Below, piece after piece: positions 53,189 to 62,211 of a stretch of 64,000 bases of DNA (its first letter is position 1; every line of letters starts with the position of its first letter). This DNA is from Thermodesulfovibrio sp. 3907-1M (GTDB lineage: Bacteria > Nitrospirota > Thermodesulfovibrionia > Thermodesulfovibrionales > Thermodesulfovibrionaceae). The notes below the pieces were generated by a model. That model searched no databases. It was not told the DNA's origin and was given only the letters and a program-made list of their open reading frames with translations. The stretch is taken from NCBI RefSeq assembly GCF_040450955.1, contig NZ_CP144373.1, positions 1,778,486 through 1,842,485 on the forward strand, written 5' to 3'. A program made the translations under genes and the position numbers.

Positions 53189-53929
53189 ATGATTTACAGG
53201 ATTCATCCAATTTTAGTAGGAGCAAAAATTTTTGACAAAGGTATGATGACATATCAGCATGACTATGGTAAACCCTTTGTTATACCTATATTTTCGTGGT
53301 TAATAGAGGGAAGCGATAAGAATATCCTTATAGATACAGGGGAGCTAAGCCCCCGCACATCTGTTGAGATTGAACAGACGATCGGAAAGGTCTATAAGTT
53401 TGAAGAAGGTCTGGCAAAATATGGATTACAGCCTGAGGACATTGATATAGTGCTTCATACACATCTTCATAATGACCATTGTGAAAATGATTCAAAATGC
53501 GTGAATGCCACATTTTATGTTCATGAAAAGGAGCTTAAGCAAATACATAATCCCCATCCCCTTGATTTTAGATATAACGAAGACTTTATTACAGAGATTG
53601 AAAGCAATGGGCAGATTATAAAATTAAAGGAAGACACAGAAGTTCTTCCAGGAATAAAAATGATTCATACGCCAGCCCATACTCCGGGCGGTATGTCTGT
53701 TCTCATAAATACTGAAAAAGGCGATGTTTTAATAACAGGATTTTGCATAATTGAAGAAAACCTTAATCCTCCACCAAAAATTCTTGGTATGGGGATGGAG
53801 GTAATTCCTCCAGGAACCCTTATAAATTCCTATGAAGCCTATGACATAGTTTTAAAAGTTAAAGAGATGGCTCAAATGGTCATCCCTCTTCATGAACCAA
53901 AGTATGCATTTATTGAGACAATCCCTTAA
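53189..53929 (+). CDS. Metallo-beta-lactamase-fold hydrolase (AHL-lactonase-like)
   Basis: 246 residues. HTHLHNDHCEN is the zinc-binding HxHxDH motif, with HTPAHTPGGMSV for the next His ligand and LHEPKYA for the last. The LIEGSDKNILIDTGE and ILGMGMEVIPPG segments resemble quorum-quenching lactonases and related family members, but no signalling genes are nearby, so the substrate is open. The first ATG is the natural start (IYRIHPILVGAKIFDKG). Confidence 0.82.
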   Translation: MIYRIHPILVGAKIFDKGMMTYQHDYGKPFVIPIFSWLIEGSDKNILIDTGELSPRTSVEIEQTIGKVYKFEEGLAKYGLQPEDIDIVLHTHLHNDHCENDSKCVNATFYVHEKELKQIHNPHPLDFRYNEDFITEIESNGQIIKLKEDTEVLPGIKMIHTPAHTPGGMSVLINTEKGDVLITGFCIIEENLNPPPKILGMGMEVIPPGTLINSYEAYDIVLKVKEMAQMVIPLHEPKYAFIETIP

Positions 53930-53962
53930 TTATTTGACAAATAAATAATTTTTAAGGTATTT

Positions 53963-53968
53963 TATAAT
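53963..53968 (+). promoter_or_regulatory. -10 element of the rplM-rpsI operon
   Basis: TATAAT at 53963-53968 with AT-rich flanks; TTGACA near 53934 is about 23 bp away, so the -35 assignment is unsure. AGGGGTGAGGG just before the rplM ATG is the ribosome-binding site. Confidence 0.45.
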
Positions 53969-54008
53969 TTTAGCTCAATAATTAAAATTTTAGGGGTGAG
54001 GGATAAAA

Positions 54009-54440
54009 ATGAAAACCGCTTTTGTAAAAAAAGAAGAAGTTAACAGACAGTGGTATATTGCTGATGCAAATGGGCAGACTCTCGGGAGATTTGCATCAAG
54101 AATTGCAAAGATTTTGATGGGTAAGCACAAACCAACTTATACTCCCAATGTAGATAATGGAGACTTTGTTATAGTTATCAATGCTGAGAAGATTAAGGTA
54201 ACCGGTAAAAAACTTACTGACAAATTTTACTATCGTCACACGGGTTTTATGGGCAATCTCAAAGCAGAAACTCTTAAAGAAAGGCTTGAAAAAGAGCCTG
54301 AGGAAGTTATCGTTGATGCTGTCTGGGGCATGCTTCCAAAAACAAGACTGGGCAGAAAAATGATAAAAAAACTGAAAGTTTACAAAGGTTCAGAGCATCC
54401 TCATGTTGCACAGAAGCCTGAACCTCTGAAAATAAGTTAA
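54009..54440 (+). CDS. rplM: 50S ribosomal protein L13
   Basis: 143 residues, standard length. [45 protein letters not shown]-like [11 protein letters not shown] and [14 protein letters not shown] are diagnostic. It is a primary assembly protein of the large subunit, followed by rpsI in the universal L13-S9 pair. Confidence 0.98.
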   Translation: MKTAFVKKEEVNRQWYIADANGQTLGRFASRIAKILMGKHKPTYTPNVDNGDFVIVINAEKIKVTGKKLTDKFYYRHTGFMGNLKAETLKERLEKEPEEVIVDAVWGMLPKTRLGRKMIKKLKVYKGSEHPHVAQKPEPLKIS

Positions 54441-54457
54441 TTTTTGAGGTGAAGATA

Positions 54458-54844
54458 ATGGCTGAAAATTTAGCTACAGGAAGAAGAAAAAGATCAATCG
54501 CTAGGGTAATCCTAATGCCCGGCTCAGGGAAAATCACGGTTAATGAAAAACCAGTGGAAGAGTACTTTCCAAGAGAAACTCTGAGAATGATACTTATGCA
54601 ACCCTTTCATGTAGCTGGTGTGACTGGCAAGTATGATGCAATTGTAACAGTTGATGGAGGTGGTTTAAGTGGTCAGGCTGGAGCAATAAGGCATGGAATC
54701 GCAAGAGCCCTTGTAAATCTTAATCCAGATCTTAAGCCAAAACTCAAAAAAGAAGGACTTCTTACAAGAGACCCAAGAGAAGTAGAAAGAAAGAAATACG
54801 GACAGCCAAAGGCAAGAAAGAGATTCCAGTTCTCCAAGAGATAA
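54458..54844 (+). CDS. rpsI: 30S ribosomal protein S9
   Basis: 128 residues from the ATG at 54458, which has GAGGTG six bases upstream; a GTG at 54449 lies inside that signal. [39 protein letters not shown] and the C-terminal [17 protein letters not shown] are diagnostic; the tail reaches the P-site tRNA. It ends 1 bp before argC. Confidence 0.98.
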   Translation: MAENLATGRRKRSIARVILMPGSGKITVNEKPVEEYFPRETLRMILMQPFHVAGVTGKYDAIVTVDGGGLSGQAGAIRHGIARALVNLNPDLKPKLKKEGLLTRDPREVERKKYGQPKARKRFQFSKR

Positions 54845-54845
54845 A

Positions 54846-55886
54846 ATGCTTAAAGTTTTCATATGCGGAGGAAGTGGCTATACAGGAAGTGAGCTTTTAA
54901 GAATTCTTGCTTTGCACGACGAAGTTGAGATAGTCGGAGTAACTTCTGAAAAATCAGCAGGGATGAAAGTTTCAGAGCTTTTCCCTGCTTTTTTTATTTA
55001 TAAAAAGCTTAAATTTGAAAGCCTTAATACAGAAGCTATCAAAAACAGGGCAGATGTCTATTTTCTTGCACTTCCCCATGGAAAATCTCAACAGGTTGCA
55101 GCAGAACTTCTTCAGGCTGGCAAGAAAGTAATTGACCTTTCTGCTGATTTCAGAATTAAGGATGTCAGGATTTATGAACAATGGTATAAAACTCAACATC
55201 TGTTTCCGGAGCTACTTAAAGAAGCAGTCTATGGATTGCCCGAAATTTACAGGGAAAAGATAAAAAAAGCAAGACTCATAGCCAATCCAGGATGTTATCC
55301 TACAAGTGTGATTCTTCCCCTTTATCCTTTTTTAAAAAAGAAACTTATTGATACATCCACAATCATTGTTGATTCCTGCTCAGGTGTTTCTGGAGCAGGA
55401 AGAAAAGCTGATATCACCTTAAGCTACTGCGAGGTAAACGAAGATTTCAGAGCATACAATGTGGCAAAACACAGACACACACCTGAGATAGAGCAGGAAG
55501 TTGGCTTTGCCTCTGGCAGTTCAATAACAATTGATTTTACAACCCATCTGTTACCCTTAAACAGAGGAATTCTTTCAACAATATATGCCAGTATGAAAAA
55601 AGATTTATCCACTGCTGAGGCATTAGAAATTCTTAAAGAGCAGTATCAGAATGAGCCATTTATTCAGATTATGCCAGAAGGTGAACTTCCGAGTATGAAG
55701 TATGTAAGGGGAACAAACTACTGTTACATTGGTGCAGTTGTAAATCCCAGAACAAAAAGGCTTATTCTTGTCTCTGCTATTGACAATCTCGTAAAAGGTG
55801 CATCAGGACAGGCTGTGCAGAACATGAACATTATGTTCGGAATTGATGAGGCGAAGGCTCTCAGAAGCCTTGCACTGTCTCCGTAA
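54846..55886 (+). CDS. argC: N-acetyl-gamma-glutamyl-phosphate reductase
   Basis: 346 residues. The NADP motif GGSGYTGSELLRIL starts the protein, the catalytic Cys is in ANPGCYPTSVILPL, and KHRHTPEIEQE and GASGQAVQNMNIMFG are conserved. It reduces N-acetylglutamyl phosphate in arginine synthesis. It follows rpsI by one base, so it is probably co-transcribed with ribosomal protein genes. It converges with mnmA, overlapping by 26 bp. Confidence 0.95.
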   Translation: MLKVFICGGSGYTGSELLRILALHDEVEIVGVTSEKSAGMKVSELFPAFFIYKKLKFESLNTEAIKNRADVYFLALPHGKSQQVAAELLQAGKKVIDLSADFRIKDVRIYEQWYKTQHLFPELLKEAVYGLPEIYREKIKKARLIANPGCYPTSVILPLYPFLKKKLIDTSTIIVDSCSGVSGAGRKADITLSYCEVNEDFRAYNVAKHRHTPEIEQEVGFASGSSITIDFTTHLLPLNRGILSTIYASMKKDLSTAEALEILKEQYQNEPFIQIMPEGELPSMKYVRGTNYCYIGAVVNPRTKRLILVSAIDNLVKGASGQAVQNMNIMFGIDEAKALRSLALSP

Positions 55887-56889
55887 TTACTCCTCCACCT
55901 AAAACAACTTCATCATTATAAAAAACAGCACTCTGACCTGGGGTTGGTGCAAACTGAGGCTCATCAAAAGTTACCTTGACTCTATCTTCATCAATTAGTG
56001 TGATTAATGCTTTTTCTGGATTCATGGCATAGCGAATTTTTACTTCACAGGTGAAAATATTAGTTTCAGGCATAACAAGCCAGTTCAGTTGTTTCACATA
56101 AAACTTTTTCATAAAAGCCTTTTCCTTTGAATCAACATAGACTGCATTAATAGCAGGCTCTATTTTTACCACATAAAGAGGATGGGAAGATGAAACTCCC
56201 AGTCTTTTTCTCTGCCCAATGGTAAAAAGATGTATCCCTCTATGCTGCCCAATAATTTTGCCAGTTGATGCTTCAACTATGGGTCCATAAGATGCTGGTT
56301 TAAGAATCTCATAGTATCTTTTGTTTTTGAGAAAGCAGACTTCTGCACTTTCCTCTGCAACCTTAGAGGGAATTTGAGCCTGCTCAGCAATGTCTTTAAC
56401 CTGCTGTTTTGTGTATTCTCCAAGAGGCAAGACAAGCTGATTAAGAAATAACCTGTTTATTCCATAAAGGAAGTAGGACTGATCCTTTTTCTTGTCAGTT
56501 CCTTTAAGAAGAAAGCATTTGCCGTTTTTTTTCAATACTCTTGCATAATGTCCTGTGGCAAAAAAATCTGCAGATACTTTATCAGCAATTCTTTTAAGAG
56601 CGGGAAACTTTATGTATCTATTGCAGAGAATACATGGATTTGGTGTGAGCCCTTTTTTGTATCCTTCAAAAAATGGATTGATAACATATTTTTTAAAATC
56701 TTCTCTTAGGTCTTCAATATGAAGCTTTATTTTGAGAAAATCTGCGGTTTTCTTTGCCAGCTCTATATTTGGTGGCTCATCAAAGAGAATAAAGAATACT
56801 CCTTCTACAGCCTTATTTTCTTTAGTGAATAAATAGGCTGTAACTGCTGAATCAACGCCACCACTCATTGCAACAACTACTTTTTCCAT
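55861..56889 (-). CDS. mnmA: tRNA-specific 2-thiouridylase MnmA
   Basis: 342 residues. The PP-loop SGGVDSAVTAYL is near the start, the first catalytic Cys is in NPCILCNRYIKF, the second in SAEVCFLKNKRYYEIL, and the C-terminal barrel has HRGIHLFTIGQRKRLG. It thiolates U34 of Lys, Glu and Gln tRNAs. It is divergent from the tRNA-Ser gene, with a 34-nt gap. Confidence 0.94.
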   Translation of the reverse strand: MEKVVVAMSGGVDSAVTAYLFTKENKAVEGVFFILFDEPPNIELAKKTADFLKIKLHIEDLREDFKKYVINPFFEGYKKGLTPNPCILCNRYIKFPALKRIADKVSADFFATGHYARVLKKNGKCFLLKGTDKKKDQSYFLYGINRLFLNQLVLPLGEYTKQQVKDIAEQAQIPSKVAEESAEVCFLKNKRYYEILKPASYGPIVEASTGKIIGQHRGIHLFTIGQRKRLGVSSSHPLYVVKIEPAINAVYVDSKEKAFMKKFYVKQLNWLVMPETNIFTCEVKIRYAMNPEKALITLIDEDRVKVTFDEPQFAPTPGQSAVFYNDEVVLGGGVITETVQGF

Positions 56890-56901
56890 TTTTGTAAGTG
56901 A

Positions 56902-56907
56902 TATAAT
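56902..56907 (+). promoter_or_regulatory. -10-like TATAAT upstream of tRNA-Ser
   Basis: TATAAT at 56902-56907 precedes the tRNA 5' end by 16 nt, consistent with a short leader removed by RNase P. The -35 would lie in the mnmA 5' end. Confidence 0.4.
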
Positions 56908-56923
56908 TTATTATAAACCTTCT

Positions 56924-57008
56924 GGAGAGGTGCCAGAGTGGACGATTGGGGCGGTCTCGAAAACCGCTGTGGGTAACACCACCGGGGGTTCGAATCCCTC
57001 CCTCTCCG
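56924..57008 (+). tRNA. tRNA-Ser (anticodon CGA)
   Basis: Acceptor GGAGAGG pairs with CCTCTCC (57001-57007), with discriminator G. The anticodon loop CTCGAAA between GCGGT and ACCGC gives CGA, reading UCG. A long variable arm (TGTGGGTAACACCACC region) and T-loop TTCGAAT are typical of class II tRNA-Ser. The T-stem has one G-U pair. No CCA is encoded, so the CCA-adding enzyme is required. Confidence 0.97.
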
Positions 57009-57377
57009 TTATTCTATGAATTTTTTTATTATTTTGTCTTCGTATTCAGGGAAGTCTTCAAGATAAAAGGGACGCTTTCTTCCAATATTGAATTTCAGCA
57101 GTTTAAAATTGAGCTCTCTAATTTTTTTAATTCTCTCTTCGTCTTCATCAATTGTTTTAAGCAGTTCTTTTAAATCTATAATTTCCTTCCTTATCTCCAT
57201 CTCTGGAGGAATGCATCCAGCATTTTTAAGAATCTTGTAGGCAAGTCTTAAATCTTCAGGAACCCAGCTAAGGTCTTCCAGCTCTAAAGGCTTTCCTTTG
57301 TTGGGAAGGTTATCAAAAACTCCCTGCTCAATTGCTTCCCTGATTTTTTCTTCAGCGATTTTTTCAAATATGTTCAT
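57009..57377 (-). CDS. DUF1992 (DnaJ-related) small protein
   Basis: 122 residues. IFEKIAEEKIREAIEQGVFDNLPNKGKPLELED is the DUF1992 signature, a domain also found fused to J domains. The rest is helical and highly charged. Its cellular role is not established. It lies back-to-back with tRNA-Ser, its stop touching the tRNA 3' end, and is divergent from the GGDEF protein. Confidence 0.85.
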   Translation of the reverse strand: MNIFEKIAEEKIREAIEQGVFDNLPNKGKPLELEDLSWVPEDLRLAYKILKNAGCIPPEMEIRKEIIDLKELLKTIDEDEERIKKIRELNFKLLKFNIGRKRPFYLEDFPEYEDKIIKKFIE

Positions 57378-57431
57378 TAATTTTATGATGCCAGAAAAAA
57401 TTATGGAAATGTCAAATTTTCTCTTTCATTT

Positions 57432-58610
57432 ATGTTAGAATTTTTTATCCCCATGTCCATAACGAAGAAAATAATTCTTATTTATTGTTTTTGCAGTGGG
57501 CTTGTTATTGGGGTAAATGCACTGATTTCCGGGGTATATATTAAACAAGATGTGAAGCTCTTATTACTGTTAAATTTAACGGTTTGGATTTTATCTGGAG
57601 TACTTCTTTATTTTATCGTTAGACGAAATATAATAAAAAGAATCTCAAAGATTATATCAAAATTATATGAAGAAGAGAAGGACAAAGGCACTCCATTAGT
57701 AATAGGCTTTTATAAAGATGAGATAGATTATTTTCAAAAAATGATAAACCAATACATAGAAGCTTTAAAAACTCGTATTTCAGAAGTTGAAGAAGCTCGC
57801 AAGATTTATCAGCTTATAGCTGACAGATCTGAAGAAATAATAATAATTTTCAATAAAAAAGGCGATATAGTTTTTGCAAATCCTAAAGCCATTGATTACT
57901 TGGGTAATGAGCAATGTACTCTTTCTCAGGAGAAACTGAAGCCTTTTATACAGAATATTCTTCAACTAAAAGATGAGGAAATTACAGCATGGCAGGAGAT
58001 AAAATTGCCTGACGGAACTTTCTTAAGCGCATGGATAATTCCAGTCGACAGCAAAACAGGAACAATGCTCTTTATTGCTCATGATATAACTTTATTCAAA
58101 AAAGAAAGGGATAAACTCTTTGAAATTGCTACAAAAGATTTGTTAACTTCACTGTATAACAGAAATTTCTTTGAAGAAACATTAAAAAATACAATAGAAT
58201 CAGCCAAAAGAGGGGAAATTTATTCTATTCTTTTTATTGATATGGATAATTTAAAGAAAATTAATGATAACTTTGGTCATTTAGTAGGTGATGATACAAT
58301 AAGAGCTGTGTCAAGGGCTATTCAAAATAGCATTAGAGCAAGCGATATTGCTGCAAGATGGGGTGGAGATGAATTTGTTGTTTTATTAAAAGGAAATGTT
58401 GAAAATGCGAAAACTGTTGCAGAAAGAATTCAGTCAAATCTCAGGAAAATAAATTTAAATCTTGGTAATCATACAATCAATCCCTCAGTAAGTATAGGAA
58501 TAACGATTATTGATGGGACGAAAGATATTGAAACACTGATAAAAGAAGCTGACCAATGCGCTTATTTAGCTAAAGCGGAAGGGAAGGGTAAAATTAGATT
58601 TACGATTTAA
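57432..58610 (+). CDS. PAS-GGDEF diguanylate cyclase, membrane-anchored
   Basis: 392 residues. Two hydrophobic helices (about 10-32 and 38-57) flank a very short extracytoplasmic loop, followed by a HAMP-like/coiled linker. A PAS domain lies at about 120-225 (RSEEIIIIFNKKGDIVFANP), and a GGDEF domain at about 238-392 with the active site WGGDEF (GGDEF at 311-315). The site is intact, so it should make cyclic-di-GMP. No RxxD inhibitory site is obvious upstream of GGDEF. The start could be the ATG at 57453. It converges with the glycosyltransferase gene, overlapping by 11 bp. Confidence 0.9.
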   Translation: MLEFFIPMSITKKIILIYCFCSGLVIGVNALISGVYIKQDVKLLLLLNLTVWILSGVLLYFIVRRNIIKRISKIISKLYEEEKDKGTPLVIGFYKDEIDYFQKMINQYIEALKTRISEVEEARKIYQLIADRSEEIIIIFNKKGDIVFANPKAIDYLGNEQCTLSQEKLKPFIQNILQLKDEEITAWQEIKLPDGTFLSAWIIPVDSKTGTMLFIAHDITLFKKERDKLFEIATKDLLTSLYNRNFFEETLKNTIESAKRGEIYSILFIDMDNLKKINDNFGHLVGDDTIRAVSRAIQNSIRASDIAARWGGDEFVVLLKGNVENAKTVAERIQSNLRKINLNLGNHTINPSVSIGITIIDGTKDIETLIKEADQCAYLAKAEGKGKIRFTI

Positions 58611-59634
58611 TTAATGACTCCAATGCTGACTTTACAATTGAAGCATCAATATCTTTTAAACATTTAAAATCAAGCCCAGATTCGCACCTTAGAGGTTCTG
58701 GAGAGTAATAGAAACAGGGAGAACAATTTAAATTAACTCTTACTATTCTGTGTTCTACAACCCATGGATAAACCCATTTTGGGTTTGTAGGACCAAAAAT
58801 AGCCACAACAGGCACTTTTACCGCTGCAGCAAGATGCATAAGCCCTGAATCATTGGAGACAAATGCATTAAGATGAGCAATAATTGATGCAACTTCACGA
58901 ATAGGTTTATTCTCAACAAGGATTACATTCCCATGTTTTGCATTTTTTAGTATAAATTTATTTTCCTGCTTTTCTTCTATTGTGCCAAAGAGGAAAAAAT
59001 CTACATCAGGCAGACTATTTATAAGTTCCAGAAATTTCTCCTTCTGCCATCTTCTCTGTCTGTGTCCCTTGAAACTACTCGTTCCTGTATGAATTCCCAC
59101 CTTAAATGTTTTTTTAGATGAAGCATTTACAAATGCCTTTCCCTGTTCAATCTCCTTTTCGTCAAGATAAATCTTCATTTCTGGGGTATTATCTGTTTTT
59201 ATCCCAAGAAGCTCAAGAATTCTGAGATTTTCTTCCACATTATGTAGATCAGGGTTTTCCTTTAATGTCCGATTTTTAAGAAAGTTAAGCTCACTTAAAT
59301 CTCTTTTTAAATATCTATGTCCCAGTCTGATTTTTGCTCTGGTAAGAAAGCTTAATATGTTATACTGCTTTCTGTTTGAAGGATAAAAGTTTATTGCACA
59401 GTCAAATTTTCCAAGAGAAAAAATGAATTTCAATGAATTCCATAACCCCTGCTCTAAAAAAGGAAAATAGACAAGCTCATCAATGAATGGATTTTTTTTA
59501 AGAACCTCACAGGTAGTTTTAAACATGCATATATTGACAATCCTGCAGTCAATGGATCTTTTCAGAGTCTCAATTGCCGGTGTTGTCATCAATGTATCGC
59601 CTATTCCGTAAAGTGGTAAAATAAGAATTTTCAT
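58600..59634 (-). CDS. Glycosyltransferase family 9 (heptosyltransferase-like)
   Basis: 344 residues of the GT-B fold. ILPLYGIGDTLMTTPAIETL is the GT9 N-terminal motif; FKVGIHTGTSSFKGHRQRRW and VSNDSGLMHLAAAVKVPVVAIFGPTNP form the nucleotide-sugar site. Family members add heptose or related sugars to lipopolysaccharide core. It is clustered with two membrane proteins, consistent with envelope glycan assembly. Donor and acceptor are unknown. Confidence 0.87.
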   Translation of the reverse strand: MKILILPLYGIGDTLMTTPAIETLKRSIDCRIVNICMFKTTCEVLKKNPFIDELVYFPFLEQGLWNSLKFIFSLGKFDCAINFYPSNRKQYNILSFLTRAKIRLGHRYLKRDLSELNFLKNRTLKENPDLHNVEENLRILELLGIKTDNTPEMKIYLDEKEIEQGKAFVNASSKKTFKVGIHTGTSSFKGHRQRRWQKEKFLELINSLPDVDFFLFGTIEEKQENKFILKNAKHGNVILVENKPIREVASIIAHLNAFVSNDSGLMHLAAAVKVPVVAIFGPTNPKWVYPWVVEHRIVRVNLNCSPCFYYSPEPLRCESGLDFKCLKDIDASIVKSALESLIKS

Positions 59635-59637
59635 GGT

Positions 59638-60276
59638 CTATGCATTATAAAGTCCTATAATCCATAGGCTAAAAAACAGTATGAAACCTGTCAACCCCCA
59701 TAAGAGATATCTTTTATTTATTGGAGTTTTAAGTCCTTTAAGAATTATAAAGCAAACAGAACAGATCCATGCAAAAAGAGACAAAACAGACACCATGCTC
59801 CAGAATACAGATGGAGAACTATCATATTGCATGATTTCAATATTATAATTGTAAAGACGCTGATAATCCTTCTCTGAAAGATTATTATACTTCCATTGAA
59901 TCATCTCATATGTCTTAAGCTCTGCAATAAGAGGTTCAAGCTTTTTAATTTCCTCTCTGTAGGGCTGATAAAAGCTTCTTACTTGATAAAGAGCACTTCT
60001 TAATGTTTCATAACAGTAAAGTTTCTGTTCATCATCGCCAGTTTTTTTGCATTTCTCAAGGATTCCATTAACTGCTTCCCTGCTGTAGGGGCTAAATGGA
60101 ATATAGGAAAGAATAACTCTTTCATAATATGTGATTGCTTTTATTGAATCATTGCTATGCTTTGCTTTATTCATAAAATCTTTTTGCTGTAAAAAAAGTC
60201 TCAGATAAAAAATTAAAAGCATTATCAGGATTAATATGAGAAAAAATAAGCTAATTCTTTTCATCTTCCTTCCCAA
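59638..60276 (-). CDS. Membrane protein of unknown function
   Basis: 212 residues. An N-terminal helix (about 6-28) and a C-terminal pair of helices (about 155-210, SVFWSMVSVLSLFAWICSVCF and ending WGLTGFILFFSLWIIGLY) enclose a soluble helical middle with Tyr-rich repeats resembling TPR-like packing (KAITYYERVILSYIPFSPYS). It overlaps the large DUF2723 gene upstream by 26 nt and precedes the GT9 gene by 3 nt, so it probably works with them. Not recognised. Confidence 0.7.
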   Translation of the reverse strand: MGRKMKRISLFFLILILIMLLIFYLRLFLQQKDFMNKAKHSNDSIKAITYYERVILSYIPFSPYSREAVNGILEKCKKTGDDEQKLYCYETLRSALYQVRSFYQPYREEIKKLEPLIAELKTYEMIQWKYNNLSEKDYQRLYNYNIEIMQYDSSPSVFWSMVSVLSLFAWICSVCFIILKGLKTPINKRYLLWGLTGFILFFSLWIIGLYNA

Positions 60277-62149
60277 GCAGGTAAAATTTATTCATTTTAT
60301 TGTATTTTTTAACTGCATTGTAGATGTTGAGATATTTCTCATTTTCACTGTTAACTTTAAGCTTCATCTTAAAGGGTGCTGTAAAATCGCCATAGCTTAA
60401 TTTCTGATCAAATGCAACTTCTGCTGTGTCTTTATCAGATGCTTTTTCATATGCCTTGGCAATGCTTATATATCCAATTGTAGAGAAATTACACAGCTGA
60501 AGCGTATAAACATCGTCTGTTCTATGGGTAAGGCAGTCTTCATAGTTTAAAAAGGGTTCAACTTTTTTCATTCTTTCCATGAAAAATTCATCAAAATCCC
60601 TTTTATCCGATTGTTTTCCAATATAAATGAAAATATAAAAATAAGGGTAACTGTCAACCACGGTATAAAGGGGATGTTCTTCTGATAAAGCGATGATTGA
60701 GTAATATCTGTATTTTTCAGTGAGCTCTATCAAATTGCCACCAAAAAATTCAGGGAAAATTCTTTTGTAAAGGCTATAGGGTTTGCAGCCATGAAGTGCC
60801 CAGACCATGGTTTTATAGTCATCAAGAACAATATGACATATGTCTTCTCTGTATCTTCCAACAAGCTTTAAATACCATCCCTGAAAAGCATGATTGTCTC
60901 CGTAGGTCATATAAATTGATGCTACTGGCAGAGATGTGAAAATCCCTTTAGTATGCGAATAGGGAACATAGTTTTTCCCCTGATACTGATCAGTGAGTCT
61001 GTCAAAAATCATTAGTAAAGGAAAGAAGATTACAATAATGGGAACGATTCTTTGAAGGGAATAAAAGCCATATTTTTCAAAAATGCTGTATATAAAATAA
61101 ACTCCCAGCCCGACTATACCACAGTAAATGGCAAAGGATGGAATAAAATATTGATGTCCTATTACATAAAGCTCATGGCTGTCAGGATTTTGCATTGAAA
61201 ATGTTAACTTTGCAAGAAAAATTGAATAGATAAAAAAGGATGTTAAAACAAATACAAGAAGTTTTTTTGATTTTTTAAAAAGCCATACAACTCCAAGAAT
61301 GAAAAAAGGTATAGAAAAAAAAGTAAAGTTTTTTTCAATAAGGTAAAGATAGTTTTTAAAAGCATAAAAATATCCATAAAGATTAAAAAACCCTGATGCC
61401 GTAACATCAATTGATGAACCTGCTCCGTAGTTTTTTCTTAAAAAAACCTTTAAAAAAGAATCCAGGTCAGTTACAGGTATCATGCTGAAAAGAGTTCCTT
61501 TCATGTCTCTAATAAAAAAATAAAAATTCACTGAAAAGCCAAGGGAAAAAAAGAGAAAACTCAATGGAAGATTTCGTAAAAAATTTCTGCAATAAAAAAA
61601 TCCAACAACACCAAGAGGCACAATCATCATAAATCCTGTATGATGTGCTGAAAGCGTAAGTCCCAGAATAAATGATGCAATAAATTGAATTCTTCTGTCA
61701 TATCCTTTTAAAACTAAAATTATCCCACAAAAAACTAAAAACATAACAAAAAAAGAGTTTAAAGTATAAAACTTTGCCACAATGCTCTGTCCAAAAAATG
61801 AGTAGGAAAGGGCAAGAAAAATAACTGATGCAATAGCAGCAAAGGATGCCTCACGATTCTGCCCTGAGAGTTTAAAAACCACTGAGTATACAAGAAGAAG
61901 TGTAAGCATTGAGAAAAAAACTGAGATTAACTCAACTCTGATTCCAATGTTTCCAGCGGGAAGGAAACTGAAGATTTTACCAATCTGAACATAAAGAGGA
62001 TAGCCTGAGGGATGGGGACTGCCAAGTCCGTATGATGCTGCTATAAGTTCTCCTCCATCACCTGTTGAAAGAACAGGAGGAAGGGAGAAAATATAAAGAG
62101 ACATAATGAGAAAAAGAGAGATGGAGAGAGGAAAGTTTTTAGAACTCAT
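60251..62149 (-). CDS. DUF2723-family multi-spanning membrane protein (GT-C glycosyltransferase-like)
   Basis: About 632 residues from the ATG at 62149; the frame extends to 62194, inside the pilin terminator. The first TM helix precedes STGDGGELIAASYGLGSPHPSGYPLY, the DUF2723 signature with acidic residues placed like the GT-C catalytic Asp. About 10-12 helices follow, then a soluble C-terminal domain (about 410-630). Relatives are proposed lipid-linked sugar transferases (protein O-mannosyltransferase-like). Its location between a pilin and a GT9 enzyme suggests glycan transfer to surface proteins, perhaps the pilin; this is inference. Confidence 0.8.
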   Translation of the reverse strand: MSSKNFPLSISLFLIMSLYIFSLPPVLSTGDGGELIAASYGLGSPHPSGYPLYVQIGKIFSFLPAGNIGIRVELISVFFSMLTLLLVYSVVFKLSGQNREASFAAIASVIFLALSYSFFGQSIVAKFYTLNSFFVMFLVFCGIILVLKGYDRRIQFIASFILGLTLSAHHTGFMMIVPLGVVGFFYCRNFLRNLPLSFLFFSLGFSVNFYFFIRDMKGTLFSMIPVTDLDSFLKVFLRKNYGAGSSIDVTASGFFNLYGYFYAFKNYLYLIEKNFTFFSIPFFILGVVWLFKKSKKLLVFVLTSFFIYSIFLAKLTFSMQNPDSHELYVIGHQYFIPSFAIYCGIVGLGVYFIYSIFEKYGFYSLQRIVPIIVIFFPLLMIFDRLTDQYQGKNYVPYSHTKGIFTSLPVASIYMTYGDNHAFQGWYLKLVGRYREDICHIVLDDYKTMVWALHGCKPYSLYKRIFPEFFGGNLIELTEKYRYYSIIALSEEHPLYTVVDSYPYFYIFIYIGKQSDKRDFDEFFMERMKKVEPFLNYEDCLTHRTDDVYTLQLCNFSTIGYISIAKAYEKASDKDTAEVAFDQKLSYGDFTAPFKMKLKVNSENEKYLNIYNAVKKYNKMNKFYLLGKEDEKN

Positions 62150-62183
62150 TGAGAACAATTTTTGAGGGATATGAAAACTGAAA

Positions 62184-62205
62184 AGGGCAGGCATAAGCCT
62201 GCCCT
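62184..62205 (-). terminator. Intrinsic terminator of the pilin gene
   Basis: Arms AGGGCAGGC and GCCTGCCCT (9 bp, loop of 4) are followed on the minus strand by TTTTC, just 7 nt past the pilin stop. It probably separates strong pilin expression from the membrane protein genes behind it. Confidence 0.85.
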
Positions 62206-62211
62206 ATTAAA

